A stretch of DNA of 64,000 nucleotides from Hylemonella sp. GTDB lineage: Bacteria > Pseudomonadota > Gammaproteobacteria > Burkholderiales > Burkholderiaceae_C. This document shows, piece after piece, positions 17,920-26,090 of the stretch. Location of the stretch: NCBI RefSeq assembly GCF_027532185.1, contig NZ_JAPZSV010000003.1, positions 868,001-932,000 of the forward strand. The letters run 5' to 3'. Every line of letters starts with the position of its first letter. Position 1 is the first letter of the stretch. A program made the position numbers and the translations under genes. Below the pieces are notes generated by a model. That model was not told the DNA's origin. It worked only from the letters and a program-made list of their open reading frames with translations, and ran no database searches.

Positions 17920-19920
17920 ATGCGTTTTCAAGTCATTCTGACATCCTTCGCCCTCGGTCTGGTTTTGGGCTTGCCCGCAGGTGCTGCACCGGCCAAGTCC
18001 AAGGCGCGCGTCCAGCCCAACCAGGACGCGCTGATTACCGACATGGCCGAGGCCTACAAAAAGCCCGACACCCGGCGCCTGAGTGCTCTGCTGCCCCAGG
18101 TCCAGGGCCATGTGCTCGAACCCTGGGCGGCCTACTGGGAGCTCAGCGCCCGTCTCGAAGAGGCCAAGACAGCCGAGATCGAAGCCTTCCTCACGCGCTA
18201 CGCCGGCACCTACCAGGAAGACCGCCTGCGCAACGACTGGCTGTTGCTGCTGGGCAAGCGTCGCGATTGGGGCCGTTTCCAGGCTGAATATGCGAAGTTC
18301 CGCATGCAGGACGACCCCGAGGTGCGCTGTCATGCCCTGCATGCGGCCTACGTCACCCAGGGTGAAGACGTGGCCGCCCAGGTGCAGGAGCTCTGGCTGG
18401 CCCAGCGCGAGCCCGACGAGGGCTGCGCTGCCGCGGCCGAGCGCCTGCTGCGCGACGAGCGGCTCGATCCCATGGTGGCCTGGCACCGCGCCCGCCTGGG
18501 CTTTGAGTTCGACAAGCCGCGCATCGCCCAGCAGGCCGTGGGCCTGCTCAGCCCCGACTGGGCCAACGGCCTCAACACCCTCTACGCCAACCCCAAGCGC
18601 TACCTGGACGAAAAGCTCACGGCCTTCCGCCCCAAGACGCGCGAATGGGTCACACTGGCCATGATCCGCCTGGCCTCCGGCGACCCCGAGGCCGCGGCCG
18701 AAGAGGTCAACAAGCTGCGTTGGCGCGCCCAGCTCACCCAGGAAGAGCGTAGCTGGGTCTGGGGCGTGATCGGCAAGCGTGCCGCGCGCATGCTCTCCGA
18801 CAAGGCGCTGGGCTATTACGCCCAAGGTGACGAGCGCTTCATGCACGGCGACCACCTGGTCTGGAAGGTGCGCGCTGCGCTGCGCGCCAACGACTGGCAG
18901 CAGGTGCACGACAGCATCGCTGCGCTGAGCGAAAGCCAGCTGCGCGACCCGACCTGGATCTACTGGCGCGCCCGCGCCCTGCTGGCCCTGCAGGCACCCA
19001 ACGCCGAGCTGCGCTCGCGCACCCTGCTGCAGTCCATCGCCTCGCCGCGCGGTTTCTACGAGCAGCTGGCCATGGAAGAGCTGGGCCAGCGTATCGTGCC
19101 ACCCGCCGCGCCGGCCCCGCTCACCGAGGAGGAGCTGCAGGCCGCACGTGACAACGCCGGCCTCAAGCGCGCCTTGGCTGCCATCCAGATCGGCCTGCGC
19201 ACGGAGGGCGTGCGCGAGTGGAACTACAGCACCAATCTGCATCAGCGCGGCGGCATGAGCGACCGCGAGCTGCTGGCCGCCGCCGCCATCGCCTGCGAAC
19301 AGCAGGTCTGGGACCGCTGCATCAACGCCAGCGAACGCACCCGCAGCGTGATGGACTATGCGCAGCGCTTCCCCACCCCCTACAAGCAGGAGGTCGAGCG
19401 CCGCGCCGAACTCACCGGCCTGGAGCCGGCCTTCGTCTATGGCCTGATCCGCCAGGAAAGCCGCTTCATCCTTGAAGCCAAATCAGGCGTGGGTGCGGCC
19501 GGCCTGATGCAGGTCATGCCCGCCACGGCGCGCTGGACCGCAAGGCGCATCGGCATGGCCAATTTCAAGCCCAAGCAGATCACCGAACGCGACACCAACA
19601 TCGCCATCGGCACCGGTTACCTCAAGCTTGTGATGGACGCTTTCGACGGCTCCATGCCCCTGGCCGCGGCCGCCTACAACGCCGGCCCCAGCCGCTCCAA
19701 GGCCTGGCGCGGCCAGACCGGCGACCCGGTGCTCGAAGCCGCGGTCTGGGCCGAAAACATCCCCTTCGGCGAAACGCGTGACTACGTCAAGAAGGTGCTG
19801 GCCAACACCGTCAACTACGCCGCCGTGCTGACGGGCGAACCCCAGTCGCTCAAGGCCCGCCTGGGTTTCGTCGGTCCCCTGGGCGTGGACAAGCCCGAAC
19901 CCGCTGAAGAATTGCCATGA
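17920..19920 (+). CDS. Soluble lytic murein transglycosylase (Slt70-like)
   Basis: 666 residues with an N-terminal signal peptide (MRFQVILTSFALGLVLGLPA). A long alpha-helical superhelix precedes the C-terminal SLT domain. The catalytic Glu513 lies in YGLIRQESRF; SGVGAAGLMQVMPATARWTA and PLAAAAYNAGPSR are the other lysozyme-like motifs. It cleaves peptidoglycan glycan strands to 1,6-anhydromuropeptides in the periplasm. The stop overlaps the ATG of the next gene (ATGA), so the two are translationally coupled. Confidence 0.95.
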   Translation: MRFQVILTSFALGLVLGLPAGAAPAKSKARVQPNQDALITDMAEAYKKPDTRRLSALLPQVQGHVLEPWAAYWELSARLEEAKTAEIEAFLTRYAGTYQEDRLRNDWLLLLGKRRDWGRFQAEYAKFRMQDDPEVRCHALHAAYVTQGEDVAAQVQELWLAQREPDEGCAAAAERLLRDERLDPMVAWHRARLGFEFDKPRIAQQAVGLLSPDWANGLNTLYANPKRYLDEKLTAFRPKTREWVTLAMIRLASGDPEAAAEEVNKLRWRAQLTQEERSWVWGVIGKRAARMLSDKALGYYAQGDERFMHGDHLVWKVRAALRANDWQQVHDSIAALSESQLRDPTWIYWRARALLALQAPNAELRSRTLLQSIASPRGFYEQLAMEELGQRIVPPAAPAPLTEEELQAARDNAGLKRALAAIQIGLRTEGVREWNYSTNLHQRGGMSDRELLAAAAIACEQQVWDRCINASERTRSVMDYAQRFPTPYKQEVERRAELTGLEPAFVYGLIRQESRFILEAKSGVGAAGLMQVMPATARWTARRIGMANFKPKQITERDTNIAIGTGYLKLVMDAFDGSMPLAAAAYNAGPSRSKAWRGQTGDPVLEAAVWAENIPFGETRDYVKKVLANTVNYAAVLTGEPQSLKARLGFVGPLGVDKPEPAEELP

Positions 19921-20873
19921 AACGCGTCCTGGTGCTCGGCGGCACCGGCTTTGTGGGCCGCCATGTCTGCGAACACCTCGCCCGCCTCGGCTGGGCCGTG
20001 ACCGTGCCCACACGCCGCGCCAAGAACGCGAGCGCGGTCCAGCACCTGCCGGGCCTCACGGTGCTCGAAGCCGACGTGCACGACGAAAGCGCGCTGCGCC
20101 GCCTGCTGGTCGGGCATGACGCCGTGGTCCACCTCGTGGCCATCCTGCACGGCCGTGAGGCCGACTTCCAGCGCACCCATGTCGAACTGCCCGAGAAGCT
20201 TGCCCGCGCCTGCCTGAGCACAGGCGTGCCGCGGCTCGTGCACATCAGCGCCCTGGGCGCCGATGCCAGCGCTACCGAAACCGCCCCCTCGCGCTACCTG
20301 CGCAGCAAGAGCCGCGGTGAGGCCGCACTCCAGGCGGCAGCCCGCCAGGGCCTGCAGCTCACCGTGCTGCGCCCCAGCGTGATCTTCGGCGCCGACGACC
20401 GCTTCCTCAACCTCTTCGCCCGCTTGCAACGCATCTTCCCCGTCATGCCGCTGGCGGGTTCGAGCGCGCGCTTCCAGCCGGTCTGGGTGGAGGATGTGGC
20501 TGCAGCCGTCGCCCACTGCCTGCAGGACCGCAGCAGCATCGGCCAGACCTACGAACTCTGCGGCCCCACCGTGATGACGCTGCGCGAACTCGTGCAGCTC
20601 GCCGGCCGTGCCGCCGGCGTGCCGCGCCCCGTGCTGCCCCTGCCCGAGGCCGTGGGTCGGTTGCAGGCCCTGTGCATGGAACTCGCCCCGGGCGAGCCAC
20701 TGATGAGCCGCGACAACCTTGACTCGATGAAGGCCGACAACGTGGCCACGGGCCGCCTGCCTGGCCTGGATGCGCTGGGCATCACGGCCAGCGGCCCGGC
20801 CGCCGTGGCGCCGGGCTATCTGGGCACGGGGGATCGCCTGCTCACGCTGCGCGAGCGCTACCGGCGCCGTTGA
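19917..20873 (+). CDS. Complex I NDUFA9-subunit-family NAD(P)-binding protein
   Basis: 318-residue atypical short-chain dehydrogenase/epimerase-like protein. The Rossmann motif is VLVLGGTGFVGRHVCEHLAR, then HDAVVHLVAILHG, HISALGADA, YLRSKSRGEA and VLRPSVIFGADDRFLN. This pattern is typical of bacterial NDUFA9-like proteins, which bind NAD(P) and may act on ubiquinone- or membrane-related sugars. Start overlaps the stop of the transglycosylase by 4 bases. Substrate unknown. Confidence 0.87.
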   Translation: MKRVLVLGGTGFVGRHVCEHLARLGWAVTVPTRRAKNASAVQHLPGLTVLEADVHDESALRRLLVGHDAVVHLVAILHGREADFQRTHVELPEKLARACLSTGVPRLVHISALGADASATETAPSRYLRSKSRGEAALQAAARQGLQLTVLRPSVIFGADDRFLNLFARLQRIFPVMPLAGSSARFQPVWVEDVAAAVAHCLQDRSSIGQTYELCGPTVMTLRELVQLAGRAAGVPRPVLPLPEAVGRLQALCMELAPGEPLMSRDNLDSMKADNVATGRLPGLDALGITASGPAAVAPGYLGTGDRLLTLRERYRRR

Positions 20874-20875
20874 CC

Positions 20876-21295
20876 TCACTCGTCGGGCCAGTGCCGCACA
20901 GCGGACAGGCGGCGCCAGCCCGTGAACTCCAGCTCGGTCAGCAGCAGCACGGCCAGGGCCTGGACCACCAGAAAGACCTGCCCCAGCAGCGTGAGCGGCA
21001 CGGCGAGCCAGAGCCAGGCGCTGCCCAGCACCCAAGCCACATTGCCCCCGATCACGAGCCAGACCAGGGCCGCCGGCGGTCGCGCGCTGCGGGCGGCCAG
21101 CAGCATCAAGGCCGCGAACGGAAACAGCGCCAGACCACAGGCCAGCAGCAGCTGTGCCGGCAGGCCCAGCAGCGCCGCCAGGGGCTCGGCGAAGGCCACC
21201 AGGGGCAGGCCCATGGCGATGCCGCTGGCCGCATCGGCGCGCAGGGTCAGGTGCAGCAGACGCGGCGAGGACAGCACATTGGACAGGGTGGACAT
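20876..21295 (-). CDS. Small integral membrane protein
   Basis: 139 residues from ATG at 21293-21295 (MSTLSNVLSSPRLLHLTLRA). About four hydrophobic helices follow: around GLPLVAFAEPLAALLGLPAQ, LALFPFAALMLLAA, ALVWLVIGGNVAWVLG and LTLLGQVFLVVQALAVLLL. The protein ends in a short polar tail (RRLSAVRHWPDE). No function recognised. It is divergent from an XRE/MmyB regulator 131 bases away, which makes it a candidate target of that regulator. Confidence 0.75.
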   Translation of the reverse strand: MSTLSNVLSSPRLLHLTLRADAASGIAMGLPLVAFAEPLAALLGLPAQLLLACGLALFPFAALMLLAARSARPPAALVWLVIGGNVAWVLGSAWLWLAVPLTLLGQVFLVVQALAVLLLTELEFTGWRRLSAVRHWPDE

Positions 21296-21426
21296 GGTCA
21301 GACTCCTATGCAGTTGAAGGTGGCGCCAGTGTCGGCCGCGACCTGCATGGCGTCGATTACCTCCGAGGTCATGGCCGCTGTGCGCACAATGGCGCATGCT
21401 GTGCACCCCGCCTTGACGGAAACCTC

Positions 21427-22248
21427 ATGACCACACTGCAAGCCCATCCCGCCACCGCCACCGGTATTGGCGACCTGATTCGCGAAGCCCGCCAGCAGCG
21501 CCGCCTGAGCCAGATGGATCTGGCGCTGGACGTGGGCATCTCGCCGCGCCACCTGAGCTTTGTCGAGACCGGACGCTCCAGACCGGGCGCGGAGGTGCTG
21601 CTGGCCATCGCCCAGCGCCTGGCGCTGCCACTGCGTACGCGCAACACCTGGCTGCTCGCGGCCGGCTACGCGCCGCGCTACACGGAGCAGCCCCTGGCCT
21701 CGAGCCAGATGGCGCAGATCCATGCCGCGCTGGACAAGCTGCTGCACGCGCACGACCCCTACCCCGGCATCGTGCTCGACGGCCACTGGAACGTGGTGCG
21801 CGCCAACGCCGCAGCGCAGCGCCTTGTCGCCCTGTTGCCTGCGGCGCTGCGCGAGCCCCAGCTCAATATGTTTCGCGCCAGCCTGCACCCGGAAGGCTTT
21901 GCGGCGCTGACGCAGAATTTCCCCGAATGGGGCAACTACCTGCTGCAGGCTCTGACCAAGCAGGTACAGGACACACGCGACCCCAACATGGCCGCTCTGC
22001 TGCAGGAGGTGCGGCAGTACCCCAATGTGGCCGCGCTGCAGGCCGCAGCACCGGCACCCGAAACCGCACCCAGCCTGCTCATCCCCTGCGTGCTGGTGCT
22101 CGGCGGGCAACGCTTTTCACTCTTCACCACCCTGACCTCCTTCGGCACGCCGCGCGACATCACGCTGGCCGAACTCAGCATCGAGCTCTTCTACCCCTCG
22201 GACCCGGAAACAGATACGCTATTGCACCAACTCGCCACGACCCAGTGA
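21427..22248 (+). CDS. XRE-family regulator with MmyB-like ligand-binding domain
   Basis: 273 residues. The N-terminal XRE helix-turn-helix is IREARQQRRLSQMDLALDVG followed by ISPRHLSFVETGRSRPGAEV; the C-terminal MmyB-like PAS-type domain begins YPGIVLDGHWNVVRANAAAQ and includes SFGTPRDITLAELSIELFYP, near-invariant in the family. MmyB-type regulators often control adjacent oxidoreductase or membrane genes. It is divergent from a membrane protein and is followed after 6 bases by a glutathione S-transferase gene, a likely operon partner. Confidence 0.9.
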   Translation: MTTLQAHPATATGIGDLIREARQQRRLSQMDLALDVGISPRHLSFVETGRSRPGAEVLLAIAQRLALPLRTRNTWLLAAGYAPRYTEQPLASSQMAQIHAALDKLLHAHDPYPGIVLDGHWNVVRANAAAQRLVALLPAALREPQLNMFRASLHPEGFAALTQNFPEWGNYLLQALTKQVQDTRDPNMAALLQEVRQYPNVAALQAAAPAPETAPSLLIPCVLVLGGQRFSLFTTLTSFGTPRDITLAELSIELFYPSDPETDTLLHQLATTQ

Positions 22249-22254
22249 GGCCCC

Positions 22255-22938
22255 ATGCTCAAGCTCTACATCGGCAACAAGAACTACTCATCCTGGTCCA
22301 TGCGGCCCTGGGTGCTGCTGCGCCAGGCCGGCATCCCGTTTGAGGAAGTGATGGTGCGCTTCGACTCCTTCGAGGCCAACTCGCAGTTCAAGCAGACTAT
22401 CAGCGGTCTCAACCCCGCGGGCAAGGTGCCGGTGCTGACAGACGGCGAGCTGGTCATCTGGGACACGCTGGCGATTGCCGAGTATGTGGCCGAGCGTTTT
22501 CCCGAGAGGCAGCTCTGGCCCGCAGACCCTGCGGCGCGCGCACGGGCCCGTAGCGTCTGCGCCGAGATGCACGCGGGCTTTGGCGCGCTGCGTCAGCACT
22601 GCACGCAGAACATCGAAGCCTCGCTGCCCGAAGTCGGCGCCCTGATCTGGCGCGACCAGCCCGCCGTGCGCGCCGACGTGGCGCGTCTGGTCGCCATGTG
22701 GAGCGAGCTGCTGGCCCGGCACGGTGGGCCCATGCTGTTCGGCCCCTTCACCATCGCCGACGCCTACTTCGCGCCGGTCTGCATGCGCTTCAAGACCTAC
22801 CACCTGCCCGTGCCGCCGGTGATCGCGGCCTATGTGGAACGCGTGGCCGCACTGCCCGGCGTGGCCGCCTGGGTCAGCGATGCACTGGCCGAGCAGGATT
22901 TCTGCGCCTTCGAAGAACCCTATCGCCTCAAGCGCTAG
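22255..22938 (+). CDS. Glutathione S-transferase family protein
   Basis: 227 residues. The N-terminal thioredoxin-like domain has LYIGNKNYSSWSMRPWVLLR (Ser-rich catalytic loop) and the GSH-binding GKVPVLTDGELVIWDTLAIA, followed by the helical C-terminal domain with FGPFTIADAYFAPVCMRF. It conjugates or transfers glutathione in the cytoplasm; the substrate is unknown. It lies 6 bases after the MmyB-type regulator and is convergent with an unknown exported protein. Confidence 0.9.
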   Translation: MLKLYIGNKNYSSWSMRPWVLLRQAGIPFEEVMVRFDSFEANSQFKQTISGLNPAGKVPVLTDGELVIWDTLAIAEYVAERFPERQLWPADPAARARARSVCAEMHAGFGALRQHCTQNIEASLPEVGALIWRDQPAVRADVARLVAMWSELLARHGGPMLFGPFTIADAYFAPVCMRFKTYHLPVPPVIAAYVERVAALPGVAAWVSDALAEQDFCAFEEPYRLKR

Positions 22939-22949
22939 CCGAGCGAAGC

Positions 22950-23534
22950 TCAGGACTCCTCACCCACGCGTATTGAATACACCCGGCCGTTGACAAACTG
23001 GATCGAGAACTTGAACGGCGCATAGTCCCACATCACGCCCTTGATCTGCGGCATCGGCTGCAGTGCAAACCGAGGGCCCAGCAGCTTGCGCACCTTGTCC
23101 TCGGGGTCGGTCAGTCCGATGGCAGAGAACGAGGCCCCAGGAACATTGATAGCGCCTGTCAGTTGTATGGCGACCACTCTGCCGCGCGCCTCGGACTTAT
23201 CCAGGACCCAGTATGCGACCCGCTCGCCATCGGGTCCGTGCAGAAAGTACACATGCGTCGTGACACCATTCTGTCCAGGGATGACTCGTGAAGGCGGCCC
23301 CATTCGGGCAGCCGTCTTGGCCCAGTCGTCACCAACCGCGATTGTCCCGATCCTGTTGCACGCGTTGGAATTGAACTCGGATTGATCTGACTTACATACC
23401 AGCGAGTTGCCGATGAAGCGGTAGGCATTCATCGGGGTCTCCATGAGTTGGCGCTGGGACTCGCTCAAGCTGGACTGCTGTGCCTGTGCGCCGAGACACA
23501 CCAGCGCGGCAAAGACGACACTCTTGTGCTTCAT
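22950..23534 (-). CDS. Exported hypothetical protein with two BamE-like lobes (tentative)
   Basis: 194 residues with a signal peptide (MKHKSVVFAALVCLGAQAQQ). The mature region seems to hold two related units. One runs from VGDDWAKTAARMGPPSRVIP through a strand-rich part; the second is GLTDPEDKVRKLLGPRFALQ, followed by WDYAPFKFSIQFVNGRVYSI. Both have the G-x-n-V-x-x-x-L/M-G-P pattern plus beta hairpin seen in SmpA/OmlA (BamE)-like folds. That similarity is my inference from pattern only. Base composition is less GC-rich than the flanking genes. It is convergent with the GST gene and divergent from cca. Confidence 0.65.
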   Translation of the reverse strand: MKHKSVVFAALVCLGAQAQQSSLSESQRQLMETPMNAYRFIGNSLVCKSDQSEFNSNACNRIGTIAVGDDWAKTAARMGPPSRVIPGQNGVTTHVYFLHGPDGERVAYWVLDKSEARGRVVAIQLTGAINVPGASFSAIGLTDPEDKVRKLLGPRFALQPMPQIKGVMWDYAPFKFSIQFVNGRVYSIRVGEES

Positions 23535-23632
23535 GATGTGGATTGTTCTCCCGTGAACGGCCCTGGCGATTGAACCGCAGGGACGACGCTATCACAAGGG
23601 ACGACGCCACGCCCTTGGGTAAACTGCCACCC

Positions 23633-24898
23633 ATGCAGATCTACATGGTGGGCGGCGCGGTGCGCGACGCCCTGCTCGGCCTGCCGGTCCAGGACCACGA
23701 CTGGGTCGTGGTGGGCACCACCCCGGAAGAGATGGTGGCGCAGGGCTATGTGCCCGTGGGCAAGGACTTCCCGGTCTTCCTGCACCCGCAGAGCAAGGAA
23801 GAGCACGCGCTCGCTCGCACCGAGCGCAAGACCGCGCGTGGCTACAAGGGCTTCGCCATCCACACCTCGCCCGACGTGACGCTGGAAGAAGACCTGGCCC
23901 GGCGCGACCTCACCATCAACGCCATCGCCGTGCCGCGCGAGCATTGCCGGCCTGACGGTTCCTTCGACGCTGCGCAGCTCGTCGACCCCTGGCAGGGCCG
24001 GCGCGACATCGAACAACGGATCTTCCGCCACGTCACGCCGGCCTTCCGCGAAGACCCGGTGCGCATCCTGCGCGTGGCACGTCTCTCGGCGCGCTTCACC
24101 GACTTCACGGTCGCGCCCGAGACCATGAGCCTCATGCGCCACATGGTCGAGGACGGCGAGGTGGACCACCTGGTGGCCGAGCGCGTCTGGCAGGAGCTGA
24201 GCCGCGGCCTCATGGAAGCAAAACCCTCGCGCATGTTCGACGTGCTGCGTGCCTGCGGCGCCCTCAAGCGCCTGCTGCCCGAAGTCGACCGCCTTTGGGG
24301 CGTGCCGCAACCCGAAGCGCACCACCCCGAGATCGACACCGGCGTGCACCTGATGATGGTGCTGGACATGGCCGCGCAGCTGCAGGCCCCACTGACCGTG
24401 CGCTACGCCTGCCTGGGCCACGACCTGGGCAAGGGCACGACACCAGCCGACGTGCTGCCGCGCCACATCGGCCACGAGGAGCGCAGTGTGCGCCTGCTGC
24501 GCGGCTTTTCCGAGCGCCTACGCGTGCCCGTCGACTGCCGCGAGCTGGCCGAGGTGGTGGCACGCGAGCACGGCAACATCCATCGCAGCGCCACCCTGGG
24601 GCCAGCCGCCCTGCTGCGCCTGCTGGAGCGCTGCGACGCCATCCGCAAGCCGCAGCGTTTCGCCGAGGTGCTGCTGGCCTGTGAATGCGATGCCCGCGGC
24701 CGCCTGGGCCTGGACCAGCAGCCCTATCCCCAGGCGGCGCGTCTGCAAGGCGTGCTGGACGCGGTGCTGGCCCAGCCCACCCACGAGATTGCCGAACGCG
24801 CCCTGGCCCAGGGCCACAGCGGGAAGCAGGTCGGGGCGCTGATCCATGCCGCGCGCGTGCAGGCCTTGGCCCGTCATCTGGGCATGGACGCCGAATAG
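23633..24898 (+). CDS. cca: Multifunctional CCA tRNA nucleotidyltransferase
   Basis: 421 residues. Adds or repairs the 3'-CCA of tRNAs with CTP and ATP. The N-terminal class II polymerase head has MQIYMVGGAVRDALLGLP and the acidic catalytic DHDWVVVG; RRDLTINAIAV and EDPVRILRVARLSARF follow. The C-terminal HD phosphohydrolase domain (CLGHDLGKGTTP) marks the multifunctional gammaproteobacterial/betaproteobacterial form with phosphatase and phosphodiesterase activity. Start at 23633 fits the family; the frame is open upstream but without homology. Confidence 0.96.
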   Translation: MQIYMVGGAVRDALLGLPVQDHDWVVVGTTPEEMVAQGYVPVGKDFPVFLHPQSKEEHALARTERKTARGYKGFAIHTSPDVTLEEDLARRDLTINAIAVPREHCRPDGSFDAAQLVDPWQGRRDIEQRIFRHVTPAFREDPVRILRVARLSARFTDFTVAPETMSLMRHMVEDGEVDHLVAERVWQELSRGLMEAKPSRMFDVLRACGALKRLLPEVDRLWGVPQPEAHHPEIDTGVHLMMVLDMAAQLQAPLTVRYACLGHDLGKGTTPADVLPRHIGHEERSVRLLRGFSERLRVPVDCRELAEVVAREHGNIHRSATLGPAALLRLLERCDAIRKPQRFAEVLLACECDARGRLGLDQQPYPQAARLQGVLDAVLAQPTHEIAERALAQGHSGKQVGALIHAARVQALARHLGMDAE

Positions 24899-24916
24899 CC
24901 GAGCAAGCCGCTCGGC
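24898..24916 (+). terminator. Hairpin just after cca, without T-tract
   Basis: A 7-bp perfect stem GCCGAGC/GCTCGGC with a 5-base loop begins at the last base of the cca stop codon. No T-run follows, so it may be a weak terminator or an mRNA-end stabiliser. Confidence 0.35.
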
Positions 24917-24964
24917 TGCTGGCCCGCGCCGGCAGAAGTGGCGGCGCAGGCGCATCATGGCTGC

Positions 24965-25372
24965 ATGTCCGCACCACCCCGCAATGTTTTCAACCCACCC
25001 TTGGCCGAAGGCGTACGGCGTTTCGGCTTTCGCAAGTGGTACGAGCGCGAGCTGCTCTCCAGCCACGCCCATCTGCTGCTGACCATCCTGTGCTCCATCG
25101 CGCTGGTCGGCATGCTGGAAGTCTTCAAGGGCGGGTCACTGGAGGAAAAGCTGCTGGACGTGCTGATGTTCATCGCCAGCGGGGCCATCGGCTTGTGGTC
25201 GCTGCGGCGTTACCTCTACCTGCTGATGCACGCCGAGGAAGTGGCGAACCAGGCCAACTGCCCCGCCTGCGGCACCTACGCGCGCTTCGAGGTGATGGCT
25301 GAGGATCGGCGCAGCGGTGAGATTGTGGTGCGCTGCCGCGCCTGCCGGCAGGAATGGACCATCGAGGCCTAG
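24965..25372 (+). CDS. Membrane protein with C-terminal zinc ribbon
   Basis: 135 residues from ATG at 24965 (MSAPPRNVFNPPLAEGVRRF). Two hydrophobic segments (LLLTILCSIALVGMLEVF and VLMFIASGAIGLWSL) are followed by a soluble tail with a four-cysteine zinc-ribbon pattern, CPACGTYARFEV and CRACRQEW. Function unknown; the arrangement suggests a membrane-anchored domain binding zinc in the cytoplasm. It overlaps the convergent trxC gene by 3-4 bases (shared CTAG). Confidence 0.7.
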   Translation: MSAPPRNVFNPPLAEGVRRFGFRKWYERELLSSHAHLLLTILCSIALVGMLEVFKGGSLEEKLLDVLMFIASGAIGLWSLRRYLYLLMHAEEVANQANCPACGTYARFEVMAEDRRSGEIVVRCRACRQEWTIEA

Positions 25373-25809
25373 GACAGACGCGAACGCACCCAGGCCGCGA
25401 TCTGCGCCGGGTTCGTCATGGCGCCAGGCTGGCGCGCCACCTCACGCCCGCCCACAAAGAGCGCCAGCGTCGGGATGCTGCGGATATTGAAGCGCGCCGC
25501 GAGCTGCTGCTCATCCTCGGTGTTGACCTTGGCCAGGCGCACCTGGGGCTCCAGCTGCGCTGCCGCCTGCTCGAAGGCCGGTGCCATCATGCGGCAGGGT
25601 CCGCACCAGGGCGCCCAGAAGTCCACCAGCACGGGCAGCTCGCTGCGGGCGATGTGGCGTTCAAAAGAGGCCGCATCCAGCGCCACCGGATGGCCAGTGA
25701 ACAGGGGCTCGTGGCAGCTGCCGCAATCGGGCGCCTTGCCCATATCCTCGGTACGGACCCGGTTGGTGGTGTGGCAGTGCGGACAGACGATGTGACGCGT
25801 TTCGCTCAT
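25369..25809 (-). CDS. trxC: Thioredoxin 2 with N-terminal zinc ribbon
   Basis: 146 residues. Cytoplasmic protein-disulfide reductase induced by oxidative stress in other proteobacteria. The N-terminal zinc finger is CPHCHTTNR plus CGSCHEPL, and the thioredoxin domain has FWAPWCGPCRMMAP (active site WCGPC) and the cis-Pro motif RSIPTLALF. Full length. Its last codons overlap the convergent membrane-protein gene. Confidence 0.95.
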   Translation of the reverse strand: MSETRHIVCPHCHTTNRVRTEDMGKAPDCGSCHEPLFTGHPVALDAASFERHIARSELPVLVDFWAPWCGPCRMMAPAFEQAAAQLEPQVRLAKVNTEDEQQLAARFNIRSIPTLALFVGGREVARQPGAMTNPAQIAAWVRSRLS

Positions 25810-25877
25810 GGCATAGACCTTTCCCTGCCCAGATAGGGGTAGGGGGTATCGAATTCAAGCCCCGCGCAGGCGGAGTC

Positions 25878-26072
25878 CTAGAGGAAGCGCGCAATGCCCG
25901 CGGCCACCAGGCTCAGGAGGATGGTGGTGGTGAAAGGCAGATTGAAGTCGCGACCGAACAGCCGGAAGTTCAGGTCGCCCGGCAGGCGGCCGAAGCCGAT
26001 GCGCTTGAACCAGGGCGTGACGGCATTGATCAGCAGCAGGATGATGAAGATGGCGAGCAGCCAGCGGAACAT
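25878..26072 (-). CDS. DUF2905 family small membrane protein
   Basis: 64 residues, MFRWLLAIFIILLLINAVTP then WFKRIGFGRLPGDLNF, and a second hydrophobic segment at the C-terminus. The GFGRLPGDL segment between two membrane helices is the DUF2905 signature. Function unknown. It starts 18 bases after the stop of the upstream methyltransferase gene on the same strand, so it is likely co-transcribed with it. Confidence 0.88.
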   Translation of the reverse strand: MFRWLLAIFIILLLINAVTPWFKRIGFGRLPGDLNFRLFGRDFNLPFTTTILLSLVAAGIARFL

Positions 26073-26090
26073 GAGTGGCCTTGGAAAACG

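Noticed and set aside
22941-22951. Small GAGC-GAA-GCTC hairpin between the GST gene and the exported protein
   Set aside because: A stem of four base pairs without T-tract is too weak to call a terminator.
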